Positions 34,840-44,469 of a DNA stretch of 64,000 nt are shown piece by piece. The DNA lies in contig JAFUPV010000023.1 of assembly GCA_017472605.1 (NCBI GenBank), forward strand, positions 1 to 64,000, read 5' to 3'. Source of the stretch: Lachnospiraceae bacterium. GTDB taxonomy: Bacteria > Bacillota > Clostridia > Lachnospirales > Lachnospiraceae. Under the pieces are notes generated by a model. The model made no database searches and was not told the origin of the DNA. It worked only from the letters and a program-made list of their open reading frames with translations. Each line of letters begins with the position of its first letter. The stretch's first letter is position 1. The position numbers and the translations under genes were made by a program.

Positions 34840-35682
34840 ATGGGAATTAAAACTTATACCCCATATACACCGTCCAGAAGAAATATGACCGGACTGGATT
34901 TTGCAGAGATCACCAAGACTACTCCTGAGAAGTCCCTGACCGTATCTCTGAAGAAGAACTCCGGACGTAACAATCAGGGTAAGATCACTGTCAGACATCA
35001 CGGCGGTGGTTCCAGAAGAAAGTATAGAATCATTGATTTTAAGAGAAATAAAGACAATATTCCGGCAACTGTTATCGCTATCGAATACGATCCGAACAGA
35101 ACCGCTAATATCGCACTTATCTGTTATGCAGATGGTCAGAAGGCATACATCCTGGCTCCGCAGGGTCTGGCAGTAGGCATGAAGATCATGAATGGCGAGC
35201 AGGCAGAGGCTAAGGTTGGTAACTGCATGCCGTTAGCAAACATCCCGGTTGGTACCGAGATTCACTGTGTAGAGCTTTATCCGGGCGCTGGCGCTCAGCT
35301 GGTTCGTTCCGCTGGTGTTGCTGCACAGCTGATGGCTAAGGAAGGCAAGTATGCTACTCTGAGACTTCCGTCTGGTGAGATGAGAATGGTTCCGATCAAC
35401 TGCCGCGCAACAATCGGTGTTGTAGGTAACGGTGAGCATGCACTTGTAAATATTGGTAAGGCTGGACGTAAGCGTCACATGGGTATCCGCCCGACCGTTC
35501 GTGGTGCTGTAATGAACCCGAATGACCATCCGCACGGTGGTGGTGAAGGTAAGAATGGAATCGGCCGTCCGGGTCCATCCACACCTTGGGGCAAGCCTGC
35601 TCTTGGCCTGAAGACCAGAAAGAACAAGAAGGCATCCACAAAGTTGATCGTAAGAAGAAGAGACGGAAAGCTTGCAAAATAA
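34840..35682 (+). CDS. rplB: 50S ribosomal protein L2
   Basis: 280 residues; [20 protein letters not shown] at the start, [20 protein letters not shown] in the middle, and the C-terminal [19 protein letters not shown] containing the conserved His needed for peptidyl transfer. AAAGGAG precedes the ATG. Followed by rpsS after 45 bp. Confidence 0.98.
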   Translation: MGIKTYTPYTPSRRNMTGLDFAEITKTTPEKSLTVSLKKNSGRNNQGKITVRHHGGGSRRKYRIIDFKRNKDNIPATVIAIEYDPNRTANIALICYADGQKAYILAPQGLAVGMKIMNGEQAEAKVGNCMPLANIPVGTEIHCVELYPGAGAQLVRSAGVAAQLMAKEGKYATLRLPSGEMRMVPINCRATIGVVGNGEHALVNIGKAGRKRHMGIRPTVRGAVMNPNDHPHGGGEGKNGIGRPGPSTPWGKPALGLKTRKNKKASTKLIVRRRDGKLAK

Positions 35683-35727
35683 GCTTCGCCGAAACACATT
35701 TGATTCGTTATAAGGAGGTTAGAACCT

Positions 35728-36006
35728 ATGGCTCGCTCATTAAAGAAAGGACCATTTGTCGATGGACATTTAATGAAGAAGGTAGAAGCGCTTAATGCTT
35801 CCGGTCAGAAGACTGTGATCAAGACATGGTCTCGCCGTTCTACCATCTTCCCGGAAATGGTTGGACATACAATTGCAGTGCATGACGGAAGAAAGCATGT
35901 TCCGGTATATCTTACCGAGGATATGGTAGGTCATAAGCTGGGTGAATTCGTTGCTACCAGAACCTTCAGAGGTCACGGTAAGGACGACAAGAAATCCAAG
36001 AGATAA
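35728..36006 (+). CDS. rpsS: 30S ribosomal protein S19
   Basis: 92 residues; [18 protein letters not shown] and [19 protein letters not shown] are diagnostic. 30S head protein near the A-site finger. AAGGAGG upstream; rplV starts 32 bp later. Confidence 0.98.
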   Translation: MARSLKKGPFVDGHLMKKVEALNASGQKTVIKTWSRRSTIFPEMVGHTIAVHDGRKHVPVYLTEDMVGHKLGEFVATRTFRGHGKDDKKSKR

Positions 36007-36038
36007 TTCGGACAATATTTGAAAGGAGGTAACAAGCC

Positions 36039-36428
36039 ATGGCAAAAGGACATAGATCCCAGATTAAGAGAGCAAGAAACGAGGAGCGTCAGGACAAGCG
36101 CCCGTCCGCTACCCTGTCTTATGCAAGAGTTTCTGTTCAGAAGGCTTGTTTCGTATTAGATGCCATTAGAGGCAAGGATGTTGCAACCGCTATCGGTATT
36201 GTAACCTACAATCCCAGATATGCTTCCAGCTTAGTTAAGAAGCTGTTAGAGTCCGCTGTTGCCAACGCAGAGAACAACAACGGTATGAAGGCTGAGAACC
36301 TGTACGTAGAAGAGTGCTACGCAAACCAGGCTCCGACCATGAAGAGAATCAAACCAAGAGCACAGGGCAGAGCTTATCGTATCCTGAAGAGAATGAGCCA
36401 CATCACTGTTGTTCTGAACGAAAAGTAA
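36039..36428 (+). CDS. rplV: 50S ribosomal protein L22
   Basis: 129 residues; ATLSYARVSVQKACFVLDAIRGK (shortened reading: SYARVSVQKA) and the tunnel beta-hairpin around RIKPRAQGRAYRILKR. Preceded by AAAGGAGG; rpsC begins 13 bp after its stop. Confidence 0.97.
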   Translation: MAKGHRSQIKRARNEERQDKRPSATLSYARVSVQKACFVLDAIRGKDVATAIGIVTYNPRYASSLVKKLLESAVANAENNNGMKAENLYVEECYANQAPTMKRIKPRAQGRAYRILKRMSHITVVLNEK

Positions 36429-36441
36429 TTAGGAGGGCACT

Positions 36442-37098
36442 ATGGGACAGAAAGTTAATCCTCACGGCATGAGAGTCGGCATTATCAAAGACTGGAATTC
36501 CAAGTGGTATGCCGAAGCTGATTTCGCGGATAATCTTGTAGAAGATTACAATATCAGAAAGTTCTTAAAGAAGAAGTTATACAACGCTGGTGTGAGCAAG
36601 ATTGATATCGAGCGTGCATCTGACCGCGTTAAGGTTATCATCTACACTGCAAAGCCGGGTATCGTAATCGGTAAGGGCGGCGCAGAGATCGAAAAGCTGA
36701 AGGCTGAAGTTGTAAAGCTGACAACCAAGAAGCTGTTCGTAGACATCAAGGAAGTTAAGAGACCGGATAAGGATGCTCAGCTGGTAGCAGAGAACATCGC
36801 AGCACAGCTTGAGAATCGTATTTCCTTCCGTAGAGCAATGAAGTCTGTAATGGGCAGAGCAATGAAGTCTGGTGCTCTTGGTATCAAGACCTGCTGCTCC
36901 GGCCGTCTGGGCGGTGCTGATATCGCTCGTTCCGAGAGCTACAGTGAGGGAACCATCCCGCTGCAGACCCTGAGAGCTGATATCGATTACGGTTTCGCAG
37001 AAGCAAACACCACTTACGGTAAGGTTGGTGTTAAGGTTTGGATCTACAAGGGTGAGGTCCTTCCGACCAAGTCCAATAAGGAAGGGAGCGATAAATAA
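36442..37098 (+). CDS. rpsC: 30S ribosomal protein S3
   Basis: 218 residues; [15 protein letters not shown] start, KH domain with [20 protein letters not shown], and the C-terminal [16 protein letters not shown] block ([16 protein letters not shown]). Part of the mRNA entry helicase of the 30S subunit. The rplP start follows after 2 bp. Confidence 0.98.
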   Translation: MGQKVNPHGMRVGIIKDWNSKWYAEADFADNLVEDYNIRKFLKKKLYNAGVSKIDIERASDRVKVIIYTAKPGIVIGKGGAEIEKLKAEVVKLTTKKLFVDIKEVKRPDKDAQLVAENIAAQLENRISFRRAMKSVMGRAMKSGALGIKTCCSGRLGGADIARSESYSEGTIPLQTLRADIDYGFAEANTTYGKVGVKVWIYKGEVLPTKSNKEGSDK

Positions 37099-37100
37099 CT

Positions 37101-37538
37101 ATGTTAATGCCAAAAAGAGTGAAGCGTCGTAAGCAGTTCCGTGGATCCATGGCTGGTAAGGCGCAGAGAGGTAATACACTTTGCTACGGTGAGTATGGTA
37201 TCGTTGCTATGGAGCCGGCTTGGGTAAAGTCCAACCAGATTGAGGCAGCCCGTGTCGCTATGACCCGTTACATCAAGCGTGGCGGTAAAGTATTTATTAA
37301 GATTTTCCCGGATAAGCCGGTAACAGCAAAGCCTGCTGAGACCCGTATGGGTTCCGGTAAGGGCTCCCTGGAGTACTGGGTAGCAGTAGTTAAGCCGGGT
37401 CGTGTAATGTTCGAGATTTCCGGTGTTGATGAAGCAACTGCAAAGGAAGCACTTCGCCTTGCAACTCATAAGTTGCCTCTGAAGTGTAAGATCGTTTCCA
37501 AGGCAGACTTAGAAGGCGGTGATAACAGTGAAAATTAA
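37101..37538 (+). CDS. rplP: 50S ribosomal protein L16
   Basis: 145 residues; [15 protein letters not shown] start and the [20 protein letters not shown] core near the A-site tRNA elbow. The ATG at 37101 is used rather than the one two codons later because MLMP is the conserved N-terminus. Its 3' end overlaps the rpmC start by 11 bp. Confidence 0.97.
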   Translation: MLMPKRVKRRKQFRGSMAGKAQRGNTLCYGEYGIVAMEPAWVKSNQIEAARVAMTRYIKRGGKVFIKIFPDKPVTAKPAETRMGSGKGSLEYWVAVVKPGRVMFEISGVDEATAKEALRLATHKLPLKCKIVSKADLEGGDNSEN

Positions 37539-37728
37539 TAAGTATGTAGAAGATTTGAGAGCGAAATCAGCTGCAGAATTAAATGAAGAATTAGTAGCTG
37601 CTAAGAAGGAACTTTTTAACCTGAGATTCCAGAATGCAACCAACCAGTTGGACAACACAAGCAGAATTAAAGAGGTTCGCAAGAACATCGCAAGAATTCA
37701 GACTGTTTTGGCTGCTCAGTCTAAGTAA
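37528..37728 (+). CDS. rpmC: 50S ribosomal protein L29
   Basis: 66 residues from a GTG at 37528 ([13 protein letters not shown] follows), inside the end of rplP. An earlier in-frame GTG at 37519 would add three residues and fits the binding site AAGGCGG less well. The [20 protein letters not shown] core is diagnostic. Lies at the tunnel exit beside L23. Confidence 0.94.
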   Translation: MKINKYVEDLRAKSAAELNEELVAAKKELFNLRFQNATNQLDNTSRIKEVRKNIARIQTVLAAQSK

Positions 37729-37748
37729 GATAGAGAGGAGTATTGGTT

Positions 37749-38003
37749 GTGGAAAGAAATCTGAGAAAAACCCGTACAGGTAAAGTAGTCAGCAATAAGA
37801 TGGACAAGACTATCGTAGTTGCTGTTCAGGATAACGTAAAGCATCCGGTAATCGGTAAGATCGTTAAGAGAACCTACAAGCTGAAGGCTCATGACGAGGA
37901 AAACACCTGCAATATCGGTGATACCGTTAAGGTTATGGAGACCAGACCGCTGTCCAAGGACAAGAGATGGAGACTGGTTGAGGTTATCGAGCGCGCAAAA
38001 TAA
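37749..38003 (+). CDS. rpsQ: 30S ribosomal protein S17
   Basis: 84 residues from the GTG at 37749, 8 nt after GAGGAG; a TTG two codons upstream is too close to it. [20 protein letters not shown] and the OB-fold [15 protein letters not shown] are diagnostic. A 70-bp spacer leads to rplN. Confidence 0.95.
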   Translation: MERNLRKTRTGKVVSNKMDKTIVVAVQDNVKHPVIGKIVKRTYKLKAHDEENTCNIGDTVKVMETRPLSKDKRWRLVEVIERAK

Positions 38004-38073
38004 TGTTTTTACGAGTTTCAAAGTTCATTTGATTAAGAGTGCCTGAAGTGATTCGGGACGAAAGGAGTAAGAC

Positions 38074-38442
38074 ATGGTTCAGCAGGAAACCAGATTAAAG
38101 GTTGCTGATAACACCGGCGCAAAGGAGCTTCTTTGCATCCGTGTTATGGGCGGATCTACTAGAAGATATGCGAACATCGGCGACATCATCGTAGCTTCTG
38201 TTAAAGATGCAACACCGGGCGGCGTTGTTAAGAAGGGCGACGTAGTTAAGGCTGTAGTTGTTCGTACCGTTAAGGGTGCACACCGTAAGGACGGTTCTTA
38301 TATTAAGTTTGATGAGAATGCAGCAGTTATCATCAAGGATGATAAGACTCCAAGAGGAACACGTATTTTTGGACCGGTTGCAAGAGAATTGAGAGAGAAG
38401 CAGTTCATGAAGATTGTATCTCTGGCTCCGGAAGTATTATAA
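38074..38442 (+). CDS. rplN: 50S ribosomal protein L14
   Basis: 122 residues; begins [20 protein letters not shown] and ends [16 protein letters not shown], the standard ends of the family. Contacts 16S rRNA in bridge B8. AAAGGAG upstream; rplX follows after 12 bp. Confidence 0.98.
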   Translation: MVQQETRLKVADNTGAKELLCIRVMGGSTRRYANIGDIIVASVKDATPGGVVKKGDVVKAVVVRTVKGAHRKDGSYIKFDENAAVIIKDDKTPRGTRIFGPVARELREKQFMKIVSLAPEVL

Positions 38443-38454
38443 GGAGGAAGCATC

Positions 38455-38763
38455 GTGGCAAACAAGATTAAGAAGGGCGATACCGTTAAGGTTATCGCCG
38501 GCAAGGATAAGGAAAAAGAGGGCAAGGTTCTCTCCGTAGATATCAAGAATCACAAGGTTGTGGTTGAGGGTATCAACATGGTTACCAAGCACGCTAAGCC
38601 GAGCGCAGCAAACCAGCAGGGCGGTATCATTGAGAAGGAAGCTCCGATCGATATCTCCAATGTAATGTATTCTGCTAAGGGCGAGGCTGTAAGAGTTGGA
38701 TTCGCAGTTGTAGACGGCAAGAAGGTTCGTATCAACAAGAAGACCGGCGAGGCAATCGACTAA
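38455..38763 (+). CDS. rplX: 50S ribosomal protein L24
   Basis: 102 residues from a GTG start with AAGGAGG upstream. KOW domain visible in [21 protein letters not shown], followed by [16 protein letters not shown]. Assembly initiator of the 50S subunit. Confidence 0.97.
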   Translation: MANKIKKGDTVKVIAGKDKEKEGKVLSVDIKNHKVVVEGINMVTKHAKPSAANQQGGIIEKEAPIDISNVMYSAKGEAVRVGFAVVDGKKVRINKKTGEAID

Positions 38764-38783
38764 TTCGGAGAGGAGGTAAACAC

Positions 38784-39326
38784 ATGAGCGCAAGATTAAA
38801 AGAGTTTTATCAGAACGAAGTTGTTAGCGCAATGATCAAGAAGTTCGGTTACAAGAATATCATGGAAGTACCGAAGCTGGATAAGATCGTAGTTAACATG
38901 GGCGTTGGAGAGGCTAAGGAGAATGCAAAGCTTCTTGACGTTGCAGTAAAGGAAATGGAGACCATTACCGGACAGAAGGCAGTTACCACCAAGGCTAAGA
39001 AGTCTGTTGCTAACTTCAAGATCAGAGAAGGAATGGCTATCGGCTGCAAGACTACTCTTCGTGGAGACAAGATGTACGAGTTCGCAGATCGCCTGATCAA
39101 TCTGGCTCTGCCGCGTGTACGTGACTTCAGAGGCGTTAGTGCAAATTCCTTCGATGGAAGAGGAAACTACGCTCTGGGTATCAAGGAGCAGCTGATTTTC
39201 CCGGAAATCGAGTACGATAAGGTTGACAAGACAAGAGGTATGGACATTATCTTCGTAACTACCGCTAAGACCGATGAGGAAGCACGTTACCTGTTAAGTT
39301 TGTTCAACATGCCGTTTGTAAAGTAA
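38784..39326 (+). CDS. rplE: 50S ribosomal protein L5
   Basis: 180 residues; [42 protein letters not shown] and the C-terminal [20 protein letters not shown]. Binds 5S rRNA and contacts P-site tRNA. The 70-bp spacer to rpsN carries an 8-bp hairpin. Confidence 0.98.
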   Translation: MSARLKEFYQNEVVSAMIKKFGYKNIMEVPKLDKIVVNMGVGEAKENAKLLDVAVKEMETITGQKAVTTKAKKSVANFKIREGMAIGCKTTLRGDKMYEFADRLINLALPRVRDFRGVSANSFDGRGNYALGIKEQLIFPEIEYDKVDKTRGMDIIFVTTAKTDEEARYLLSLFNMPFVK

Positions 39327-39351
39327 GATAGAGCACGATATGCGTGCGCAG

Positions 39352-39371
39352 GCTGTCAGGCTTCTGACAGC
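39352..39371 (+). other. Hairpin between rplE and rpsN
   Basis: GCTGTCAG (39352-39359) pairs perfectly with CTGACAGC (39364-39371) around a 4-nt loop, about 10 nt before the rpsN ribosome binding site. Confidence 0.6.
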
Positions 39372-39396
39372 AGAGCATAATTAGGAGGAGATTTCC

Positions 39397-39582
39397 ATGG
39401 CAAAGACTTCTATGAAGATTAAGCAGTCACGCAAGGCAAAGTTTTCTACACAGGAATATACCCGTTGCAGAATCTGTGGACGTCCGCATGCTTATTTAAG
39501 AAAGTACGGAATTTGCAGAATTTGCTTCCGTGAGCTGGCATACAAGGGTGAGATCCCGGGAGTTAAGAAAGCAAGCTGGTAA
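39397..39582 (+). CDS. rpsN: 30S ribosomal protein S14, zinc-binding type
   Basis: 61 residues, the short zinc form: [20 protein letters not shown] gives the four Cys ligands. TAGGAGGAG precedes the ATG. A 173-bp spacer with a predicted three-way junction follows, before rpsH. Confidence 0.98.
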   Translation: MAKTSMKIKQSRKAKFSTQEYTRCRICGRPHAYLRKYGICRICFRELAYKGEIPGVKKASW

Positions 39583-39610
39583 GACTGACTGGACGAGTGT
39601 GAATAAGGCC

Positions 39611-39712
39611 GCTGTGAACAGGTATCTGTGCTTACAGATGCCACTGGTTACGAAGTATCGGGAAAAACCCGCGAAAAGTATGGGTTTTGGGAACGGAACC
39701 GGTTCACACAGC
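39611..39712 (+). promoter_or_regulatory. Predicted three-way-junction RNA upstream of rpsH
   Basis: P1: GCTGTGAA (39611-39618) with TTCACACAGC (39703-39712, two-base bulge). P2: GGTATCTGT (39621-39629) with ACAGATGCC (39634-39642), 9 bp, loop GCTT. P3: CTGGTT (39644-39649) with AACCGG (39697-39702), capped by AAAACCC (39664-39670) with GGGTTTT (39682-39688). It lies wholly between the rpsN stop and the rpsH ribosome binding site. S8, the rpsH product, autoregulates in E. coli through a different site, so an S8 leader is a reasonable but untested reading. Confidence 0.6.
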
Positions 39713-39755
39713 GCCGGCGCAGTCCATATGAGATTTGATAAGGAGGAACACTTCA

Positions 39756-40157
39756 ATGGCAATGAGCGATCCGATCGCAGATATGCTTACAAGAATTCGT
39801 AATGCAAATACTGCAAAGCATGATACAGTAGATATCCCGTCATCCAAGATGAAGGTTGCAATCGCAGATATCCTTCTGAACGAGGGTTATATCAGCAAGT
39901 ATGAGTTAGTTGAGAATGGCAACTTTAAAGACATTCGCGTTACCTTAAAGTATGGTAAGGACAAGAACGAAAAGATCATTTCCGGTTTAAAGAGAATTTC
40001 CAAGCCAGGTCTTCGTGTTTACGCTGGTGCTGAGGAGCTCCCGAAGGTACTGGGCGGACTTGGTATCGCAATCATTTCCACCAACAAGGGTGTAATGACT
40101 GACAAGGAAGCTAGAAAGCTTAATGTAGGCGGAGAAGTATTAGCGTTCGTTTGGTAA
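39756..40157 (+). CDS. rpsH: 30S ribosomal protein S8
   Basis: 133 residues from the ATG at 39756 (AAGGAGG upstream; the in-frame extension to 39735 includes the binding site itself). [16 protein letters not shown] and the C-terminal [20 protein letters not shown] are diagnostic. Primary 16S-binding protein. Preceded by a structured spacer and followed by a 110-bp one. Confidence 0.98.
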   Translation: MAMSDPIADMLTRIRNANTAKHDTVDIPSSKMKVAIADILLNEGYISKYELVENGNFKDIRVTLKYGKDKNEKIISGLKRISKPGLRVYAGAEELPKVLGGLGIAIISTNKGVMTDKEARKLNVGGEVLAFVW

Positions 40158-40188
40158 TCCGAAGAGCGCAATTTTCGTGAGAATAAGT

Positions 40189-40214
40189 GCTGACAGTCAG
40201 TTCTGACTGCAGCA
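40189..40214 (+). other. Hairpin between rpsH and rplF
   Basis: TGCTG plus CAGTCA (40189-40199) pairs with TGACTG plus CAGCA (40204-40214) around a GTTC loop, with one bulged A. Confidence 0.55.
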
Positions 40215-40267
40215 GACTGTTCTGCAAAATAATAGATAAGACTATTGAAATAATAGGAGGTATGGGC

Positions 40268-40810
40268 ATGTCACGTATTGGAAGAATGCCGATCGCTATC
40301 CCTGCAGGTGTAACTGTTGAGGTAGCAGAAAATAATAAAGTGACTGTAAAGGGACCGAAGGGAACTCTTGAGAGAGTTCTGGCTCCTGAGATGAGCATTA
40401 AGGTTGAGGGCAACACGGTTGTTGTTACAAGACCGAATGATCAGAAGAAAGAAAAGTCTCTGCACGGACTTACCAGAACCCTGATCAACAACATGGTAAT
40501 CGGTGTAAGCACCGGCTATCAGAAAGTTCTGGAGATCAATGGTGTTGGTTACAGAGGTGCAAAGCAGGGTAAGAAGCTTGTACTGAACCTTGGATATTCT
40601 CACACAGTTGAAGTTGAAGATCCGGAAGGCATCGAGACCGCTATGGATGGTCAGAACAAGATCATCATCAAGGGTATCGATAAGGAGAAGGTTGGCCAGT
40701 TTGCTGCTGAGCTGCGTACAAAGAGATTGCCGGAGCCGTATAAGGGCAAGGGTATCAAGTATGCGGATGAGGTTATCAGACGTAAGGTTGGTAAGACCGG
40801 TAAGAAATAA
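40268..40810 (+). CDS. rplF: 50S ribosomal protein L6
   Basis: 180 residues from the ATG at 40268, after ATAGGAGG; an upstream in-frame ATG at 40187 lies in the hairpin region. [18 protein letters not shown] start and [24 protein letters not shown] end. Located near the sarcin-ricin loop. Confidence 0.98.
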   Translation: MSRIGRMPIAIPAGVTVEVAENNKVTVKGPKGTLERVLAPEMSIKVEGNTVVVTRPNDQKKEKSLHGLTRTLINNMVIGVSTGYQKVLEINGVGYRGAKQGKKLVLNLGYSHTVEVEDPEGIETAMDGQNKIIIKGIDKEKVGQFAAELRTKRLPEPYKGKGIKYADEVIRRKVGKTGKK

Positions 40811-40828
40811 TAAGGAGAGTGAGATAAG

Positions 40829-41197
40829 ATGGTTAGTAAGGTATCCAGAGCTAATGTTCGTAAAGAAAAGCATAGAAGAATGCGCAGACATATTGTTGGA
40901 ACTCCAGAAAGACCTCGCCTTGCTGTATTCAGAAGCAACAACCACATGTATGCTCAGATTATCGATGATACAGTTGGTAAGACCTTAGTGGCAGCTTCTA
41001 CTCTTCAGAAAGACGTTAAGGCTGAATTAGAGAAGACCAACGATGTAGCAGCAGCTGCATATTTAGGAACTGTAATCGCTAAGAAGGCTCTTGAAGCTGG
41101 AATCACTTCTGTTGTATATGACAGAGGCGGATTCATCTATCAGGGTAAGGTAAAGGCATTGGCAGATGCGGCAAGAGAAGCCGGACTGCAGTTCTAA
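40829..41197 (+). CDS. rplR: 50S ribosomal protein L18
   Basis: 122 residues; RRMRRHIVGTPERPRLAVFRSNNHMYAQ (shortened: GTPERPRLAVFRSN) and the closing DRGGFIYQGKVKALADAAREAG. 5S rRNA binder. AAGGAGAG upstream. Confidence 0.98.
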   Translation: MVSKVSRANVRKEKHRRMRRHIVGTPERPRLAVFRSNNHMYAQIIDDTVGKTLVAASTLQKDVKAELEKTNDVAAAAYLGTVIAKKALEAGITSVVYDRGGFIYQGKVKALADAAREAGLQF

Positions 41198-41215
41198 TCA
41201 GGGAGGAAAACACAC

Positions 41216-41722
41216 ATGAAACGTACAATCATTGATGCTAGCCAGTTCGAGTTAGACGATACAGTAGTAGCAATCAAGCGTGTATCCAAGACTGTTAAGG
41301 GTGGTCGTACCATGAGATTTTCTGCACTGGTTGTAGTTGGTGACAGAAATGGCCATGTAGGCGTAGGTACCGGTAAGGCTGCTGAGGTTCCGGAGGCAAT
41401 CCGTAAGGGTAAGCAGGCTGCTGAGAAGAACTTAATCAGTATTCCGCTTGATGAGATCAAGACAATTCCGCATGACTTTGTTGGTAAGTACGGCAGTGCT
41501 TCCGTTCTTCTGAAGAAGTCTCCGGATGGTACTGGTATCATCGCAGGTGGTCCGGCACGTTCCGTACTGGAGCTTGCAGGTGTTAAGAACATCCGTACCA
41601 AGTCTCTTGGTTCCAGCAACAAGACCAACGTTGTTATGGCAACTCTGCAGGGTCTGTCCGCAATGAAGACTCCGGAAGAGGTTGCTAAGCTTCGTGGTAA
41701 GAGCGTAGAAGAGCTTAACTAA
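41216..41722 (+). CDS. rpsE: 30S ribosomal protein S5
   Basis: 168 residues; [20 protein letters not shown] and [20 protein letters not shown] are diagnostic of the S5 double-stranded RNA-binding fold and accuracy site. Preceded by GGGAGGA, and followed 14 bp later by rpmD. Confidence 0.98.
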   Translation: MKRTIIDASQFELDDTVVAIKRVSKTVKGGRTMRFSALVVVGDRNGHVGVGTGKAAEVPEAIRKGKQAAEKNLISIPLDEIKTIPHDFVGKYGSASVLLKKSPDGTGIIAGGPARSVLELAGVKNIRTKSLGSSNKTNVVMATLQGLSAMKTPEEVAKLRGKSVEELN

Positions 41723-41736
41723 GGAGGGATAAAACA

Positions 41737-41919
41737 ATGGCAGATAAGTTAAAGGTAACATTGGTGAAGTCCCCGATCGGTGCAATCCCGAAGCATAGAG
41801 CAACTGTTGAGGCTCTTGGACTTCATAAGGTATACAAGTCCGTAGAATTACCGGACAACGAGGCAGTCAGAGGAATGATCTGGCACGTTAAGCATTTAGT
41901 AAAAGTAGAGGAAATCTAA
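41737..41919 (+). CDS. rpmD: 50S ribosomal protein L30
   Basis: 60 residues; KVTLVKSPIGAIPKHRATVEALGL is the family signature region (first 20 residues suffice). Short bacterial form. AAGGAGGG upstream; rplO begins 15 bp downstream. Confidence 0.97.
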   Translation: MADKLKVTLVKSPIGAIPKHRATVEALGLHKVYKSVELPDNEAVRGMIWHVKHLVKVEEI

Positions 41920-41934
41920 TCAGGAGGTGCGATA

Positions 41935-42375
41935 ATGGACTTATCTAATTTAACCCCGGCAGAGGGTTCCGTTCACAGCGATAGCTTTAGAAGAGGTCGC
42001 GGACACGGTTCAGGAAATGGAAAGACCGCTGGTAAGGGACATAAGGGACAGAAAGCACGTTCCGGAGCTCCGAGAGTTGGTTTCGAGGGCGGACAGATGC
42101 CTCTGTACAGAAGAATCCCGAAGAGAGGCTTCACTAACAGAAATTCTAAGACCATTGTAGGTATCAACGTATCTGCACTGGAGCGCTTTGAAGATGGCGC
42201 AGTTGTAACTGTAGAGACTCTGATCGAGTGCGGTATCGTTAAGAACCCGCGCGATGGCGTTAAGATCCTTGGAAACGGAGACATTACCACGAAGCTGACT
42301 GTTAAGGTTGATGCATGCAGTGAAGGTGCAAAGGCTAAGATTGAAGCTGCTGGTGGAAACGTTGAGGTGATCTAA
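41935..42375 (+). CDS. rplO: 50S ribosomal protein L15
   Basis: 146 residues; [20 protein letters not shown] start and the [20 protein letters not shown] glycine-rich arm. CAGGAGG upstream. Its stop overlaps the secY ATG by one base (TAATG). Confidence 0.98.
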   Translation: MDLSNLTPAEGSVHSDSFRRGRGHGSGNGKTAGKGHKGQKARSGAPRVGFEGGQMPLYRRIPKRGFTNRNSKTIVGINVSALERFEDGAVVTVETLIECGIVKNPRDGVKILGNGDITTKLTVKVDACSEGAKAKIEAAGGNVEVI

Positions 42376-43688
42376 TGATTAAAACGCTTCAGAATGCATT
42401 AAGAGTGAAGGACATTCGTAACAGACTCCTGTTCACATTCTTAATGATCCTGGTGATTCGTTTTGGATCGCAGCTTCCTGTTCCGGGAACCGATCCCAGC
42501 AAGATGGGCGACTTCTGGAGCAAGCTGAAAGCTGGAGATGCGTTTAACTTCTTAAGTGCTGTATCGGGTGGTTCTTACGAGAACTTCTCGGTACTTGCAC
42601 TGGGTATTTCTCCATACATTACATCTTCAATTATCGTTCAGCTTCTGACGATTGCAATTCCGAAGCTTGAAGAGCTGCAGAAAGGCGGTCAGGAAGGACG
42701 TAAGAAGATCCAGGAACTCACAAGATATGTGACAGTAATTCTGGCGCTGATCCAGGCTACCGCAATGTCAATTGGTTTTGGTAACAGGGGACTGTTTCTG
42801 GAAGAGGCATGGTTTAATGTTCCTTCCGCAGTGTTCTGTTTAACCGCGGGCAGTGCATTTCTGATGTGGATCGGTGAGCGTATCACACAGAATGGTATTG
42901 GAAACGGTATCTCTGTTGTCCTGCTTGTAAATATTCTTTCCGGTCTGCCGGATGATTTACTGACGATTTACAATTCGTTCATGCTGAATAAGAGTGTAGC
43001 GGTAACAGTTGTTATTGCTGTCTTTGTTGTAGCAGTTCTTGCTGCAATCGTTGCTTTCGCAATCCTGCTGAATCAGGGCGAAAGAAGAATTCCTGTTCAG
43101 TATGCGCAGAAAGTAGTCGGAAGAAGAAGTGTTGGTGGAAGATCATCCCATATTCCGATCAAGGCAAATACAGCTGGTGTAATTCCTGTAATTTTCACTT
43201 CTTCGCTGTTGTCTCTTCCGACTATGGTAACTCAGTTTGTTGAGATCGATCCTTCATCAGTCGGAGCAAGAATTATTGCATTCCTTAATTCGGGCAACTG
43301 GTTCCGTCCAAGTGTACCGTATTATTCGTTAGGCGCTGTTCTTTACATTGCAATGATCATTGCATTTGCTTACTTCTATACTTCAATTACCTTCAATCCC
43401 ATGGAGATTGCAGATAACATGAAGAAGTCCGGTGGTTTCATTCCTGGTATTCGTCCCGGAAAGCCAACCAGCGACTATCTGACCAATACACTGAACCACA
43501 TGGTTATCATCGGTGCACTTGGACTGACTGTTATCGCAATTTTCCCGATGATTCTTACCGGTGTGTTCAATGTCGGCAACCTTTCCCTTCTGGGAACCTC
43601 TCTGCTGATTATTGTTGGTGTAATCATTGAGACGCTGAAGTCAATTGAGGCTAAGATGGTTGCAAGAGAGTACGAGAGTATTTTCTAA
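42375..43688 (+). CDS. secY: Protein translocase channel subunit SecY
   Basis: 437 residues with ten transmembrane helices. Diagnostic: the plug/TM2 region NFLSAVSGGSYENFSVLALG, the ELQKGGQEGRKKIQELTRY loop, the QYAQKVVGRRSVGGRSSHIP cytosolic loop that docks SecA and ribosomes, and PGIRPGKPTSDYL. Central pore of the Sec system. Coupled to rplO; a 131-bp hairpin-bearing spacer follows. Confidence 0.98.
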   Translation: MIKTLQNALRVKDIRNRLLFTFLMILVIRFGSQLPVPGTDPSKMGDFWSKLKAGDAFNFLSAVSGGSYENFSVLALGISPYITSSIIVQLLTIAIPKLEELQKGGQEGRKKIQELTRYVTVILALIQATAMSIGFGNRGLFLEEAWFNVPSAVFCLTAGSAFLMWIGERITQNGIGNGISVVLLVNILSGLPDDLLTIYNSFMLNKSVAVTVVIAVFVVAVLAAIVAFAILLNQGERRIPVQYAQKVVGRRSVGGRSSHIPIKANTAGVIPVIFTSSLLSLPTMVTQFVEIDPSSVGARIIAFLNSGNWFRPSVPYYSLGAVLYIAMIIAFAYFYTSITFNPMEIADNMKKSGGFIPGIRPGKPTSDYLTNTLNHMVIIGALGLTVIAIFPMILTGVFNVGNLSLLGTSLLIIVGVIIETLKSIEAKMVAREYESIF

Positions 43689-43763
43689 TATTGCAGCGTA
43701 ATTACAAAGGATATAAAGTGGCATTGGATTCTCTTTCAAGATGAATCCTGTCACAGGCAAAGG

Positions 43764-43798
43764 AATTCTCCTCCAATTCATTTGGTGGGGAATTTCTT
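43764..43798 (+). other. Imperfect hairpin between secY and adk
   Basis: GGAATTCTCCTCCAA pairs imperfectly with TTGGTGGGGAATTTC across a 5-nt loop, ending about 8 nt before the adk ribosome binding site. Possible attenuator or processing site. Confidence 0.45.
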
Positions 43799-43819
43799 AC
43801 TATATTAGGAGGATTTGCT

Positions 43820-44464
43820 ATGAAGATTATCATGTTGGGAGCTCCCGGCGCAGGTAAGGGAACTCAGGCAAAGAAGATTGCAGATTATTATCACATCCCT
43901 CACATTTCCACCGGAGACATTTTCCGTGCAAACATCAAAAACGGAACTGAGCTTGGAAAGAAGGCAAAAGAGTACATGGATCAGGGACTTCTGGTACCGG
44001 ATGAACTGACCTGTGATCTGGTAACAGACCGTGTTGCGAAGGAAGACTGTGCAAACGGCTACATTCTGGACGGCTTCCCGCGTACGATTCCGCAGGCAGA
44101 GGCACTGGAGCGCGCTCTGAATGCAATGGGAACAGACATGGACTATGCAGTCAATGTGGATGTACCGGATGCGAACATTGTAAACCGTATGGCTGGAAGA
44201 AGAGCATGCCTCAACTGCGGCGGAACCTACCACCTGGAGTTCCTTCGTCCGAAGACAGAAGGAATCTGTGATACCTGCGGAAGCGAGCTGGTTCTTCGTG
44301 ACGACGATAAGCCTGAGACGGTTCAGAAGAGACTGGATGTTTACCATGCGCAGACTCAGCCGTTAATTGATTTCTACGAGAACAAGGGAATTCTTAAGAC
44401 CATCGACGGAACTCAGGAAATTGATAAGGTATTCGCCGATATCATTCAGATTCTGGGAGAATAA
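43820..44464 (+). CDS. adk: Adenylate kinase, zinc-lid form
   Basis: 214 residues. P-loop LGAPGAGKGTQA (residues 6-17), the GFPRT NMP-binding signature, and a LID domain with four zinc-ligating Cys (CLNCG ... CDTCG). Interconverts AMP, ADP and ATP. TTAGGAGG precedes the ATG; map follows after 5 bp. Confidence 0.98.
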   Translation: MKIIMLGAPGAGKGTQAKKIADYYHIPHISTGDIFRANIKNGTELGKKAKEYMDQGLLVPDELTCDLVTDRVAKEDCANGYILDGFPRTIPQAEALERALNAMGTDMDYAVNVDVPDANIVNRMAGRRACLNCGGTYHLEFLRPKTEGICDTCGSELVLRDDDKPETVQKRLDVYHAQTQPLIDFYENKGILKTIDGTQEIDKVFADIIQILGE

Positions 44465-44469
44465 GTTAA

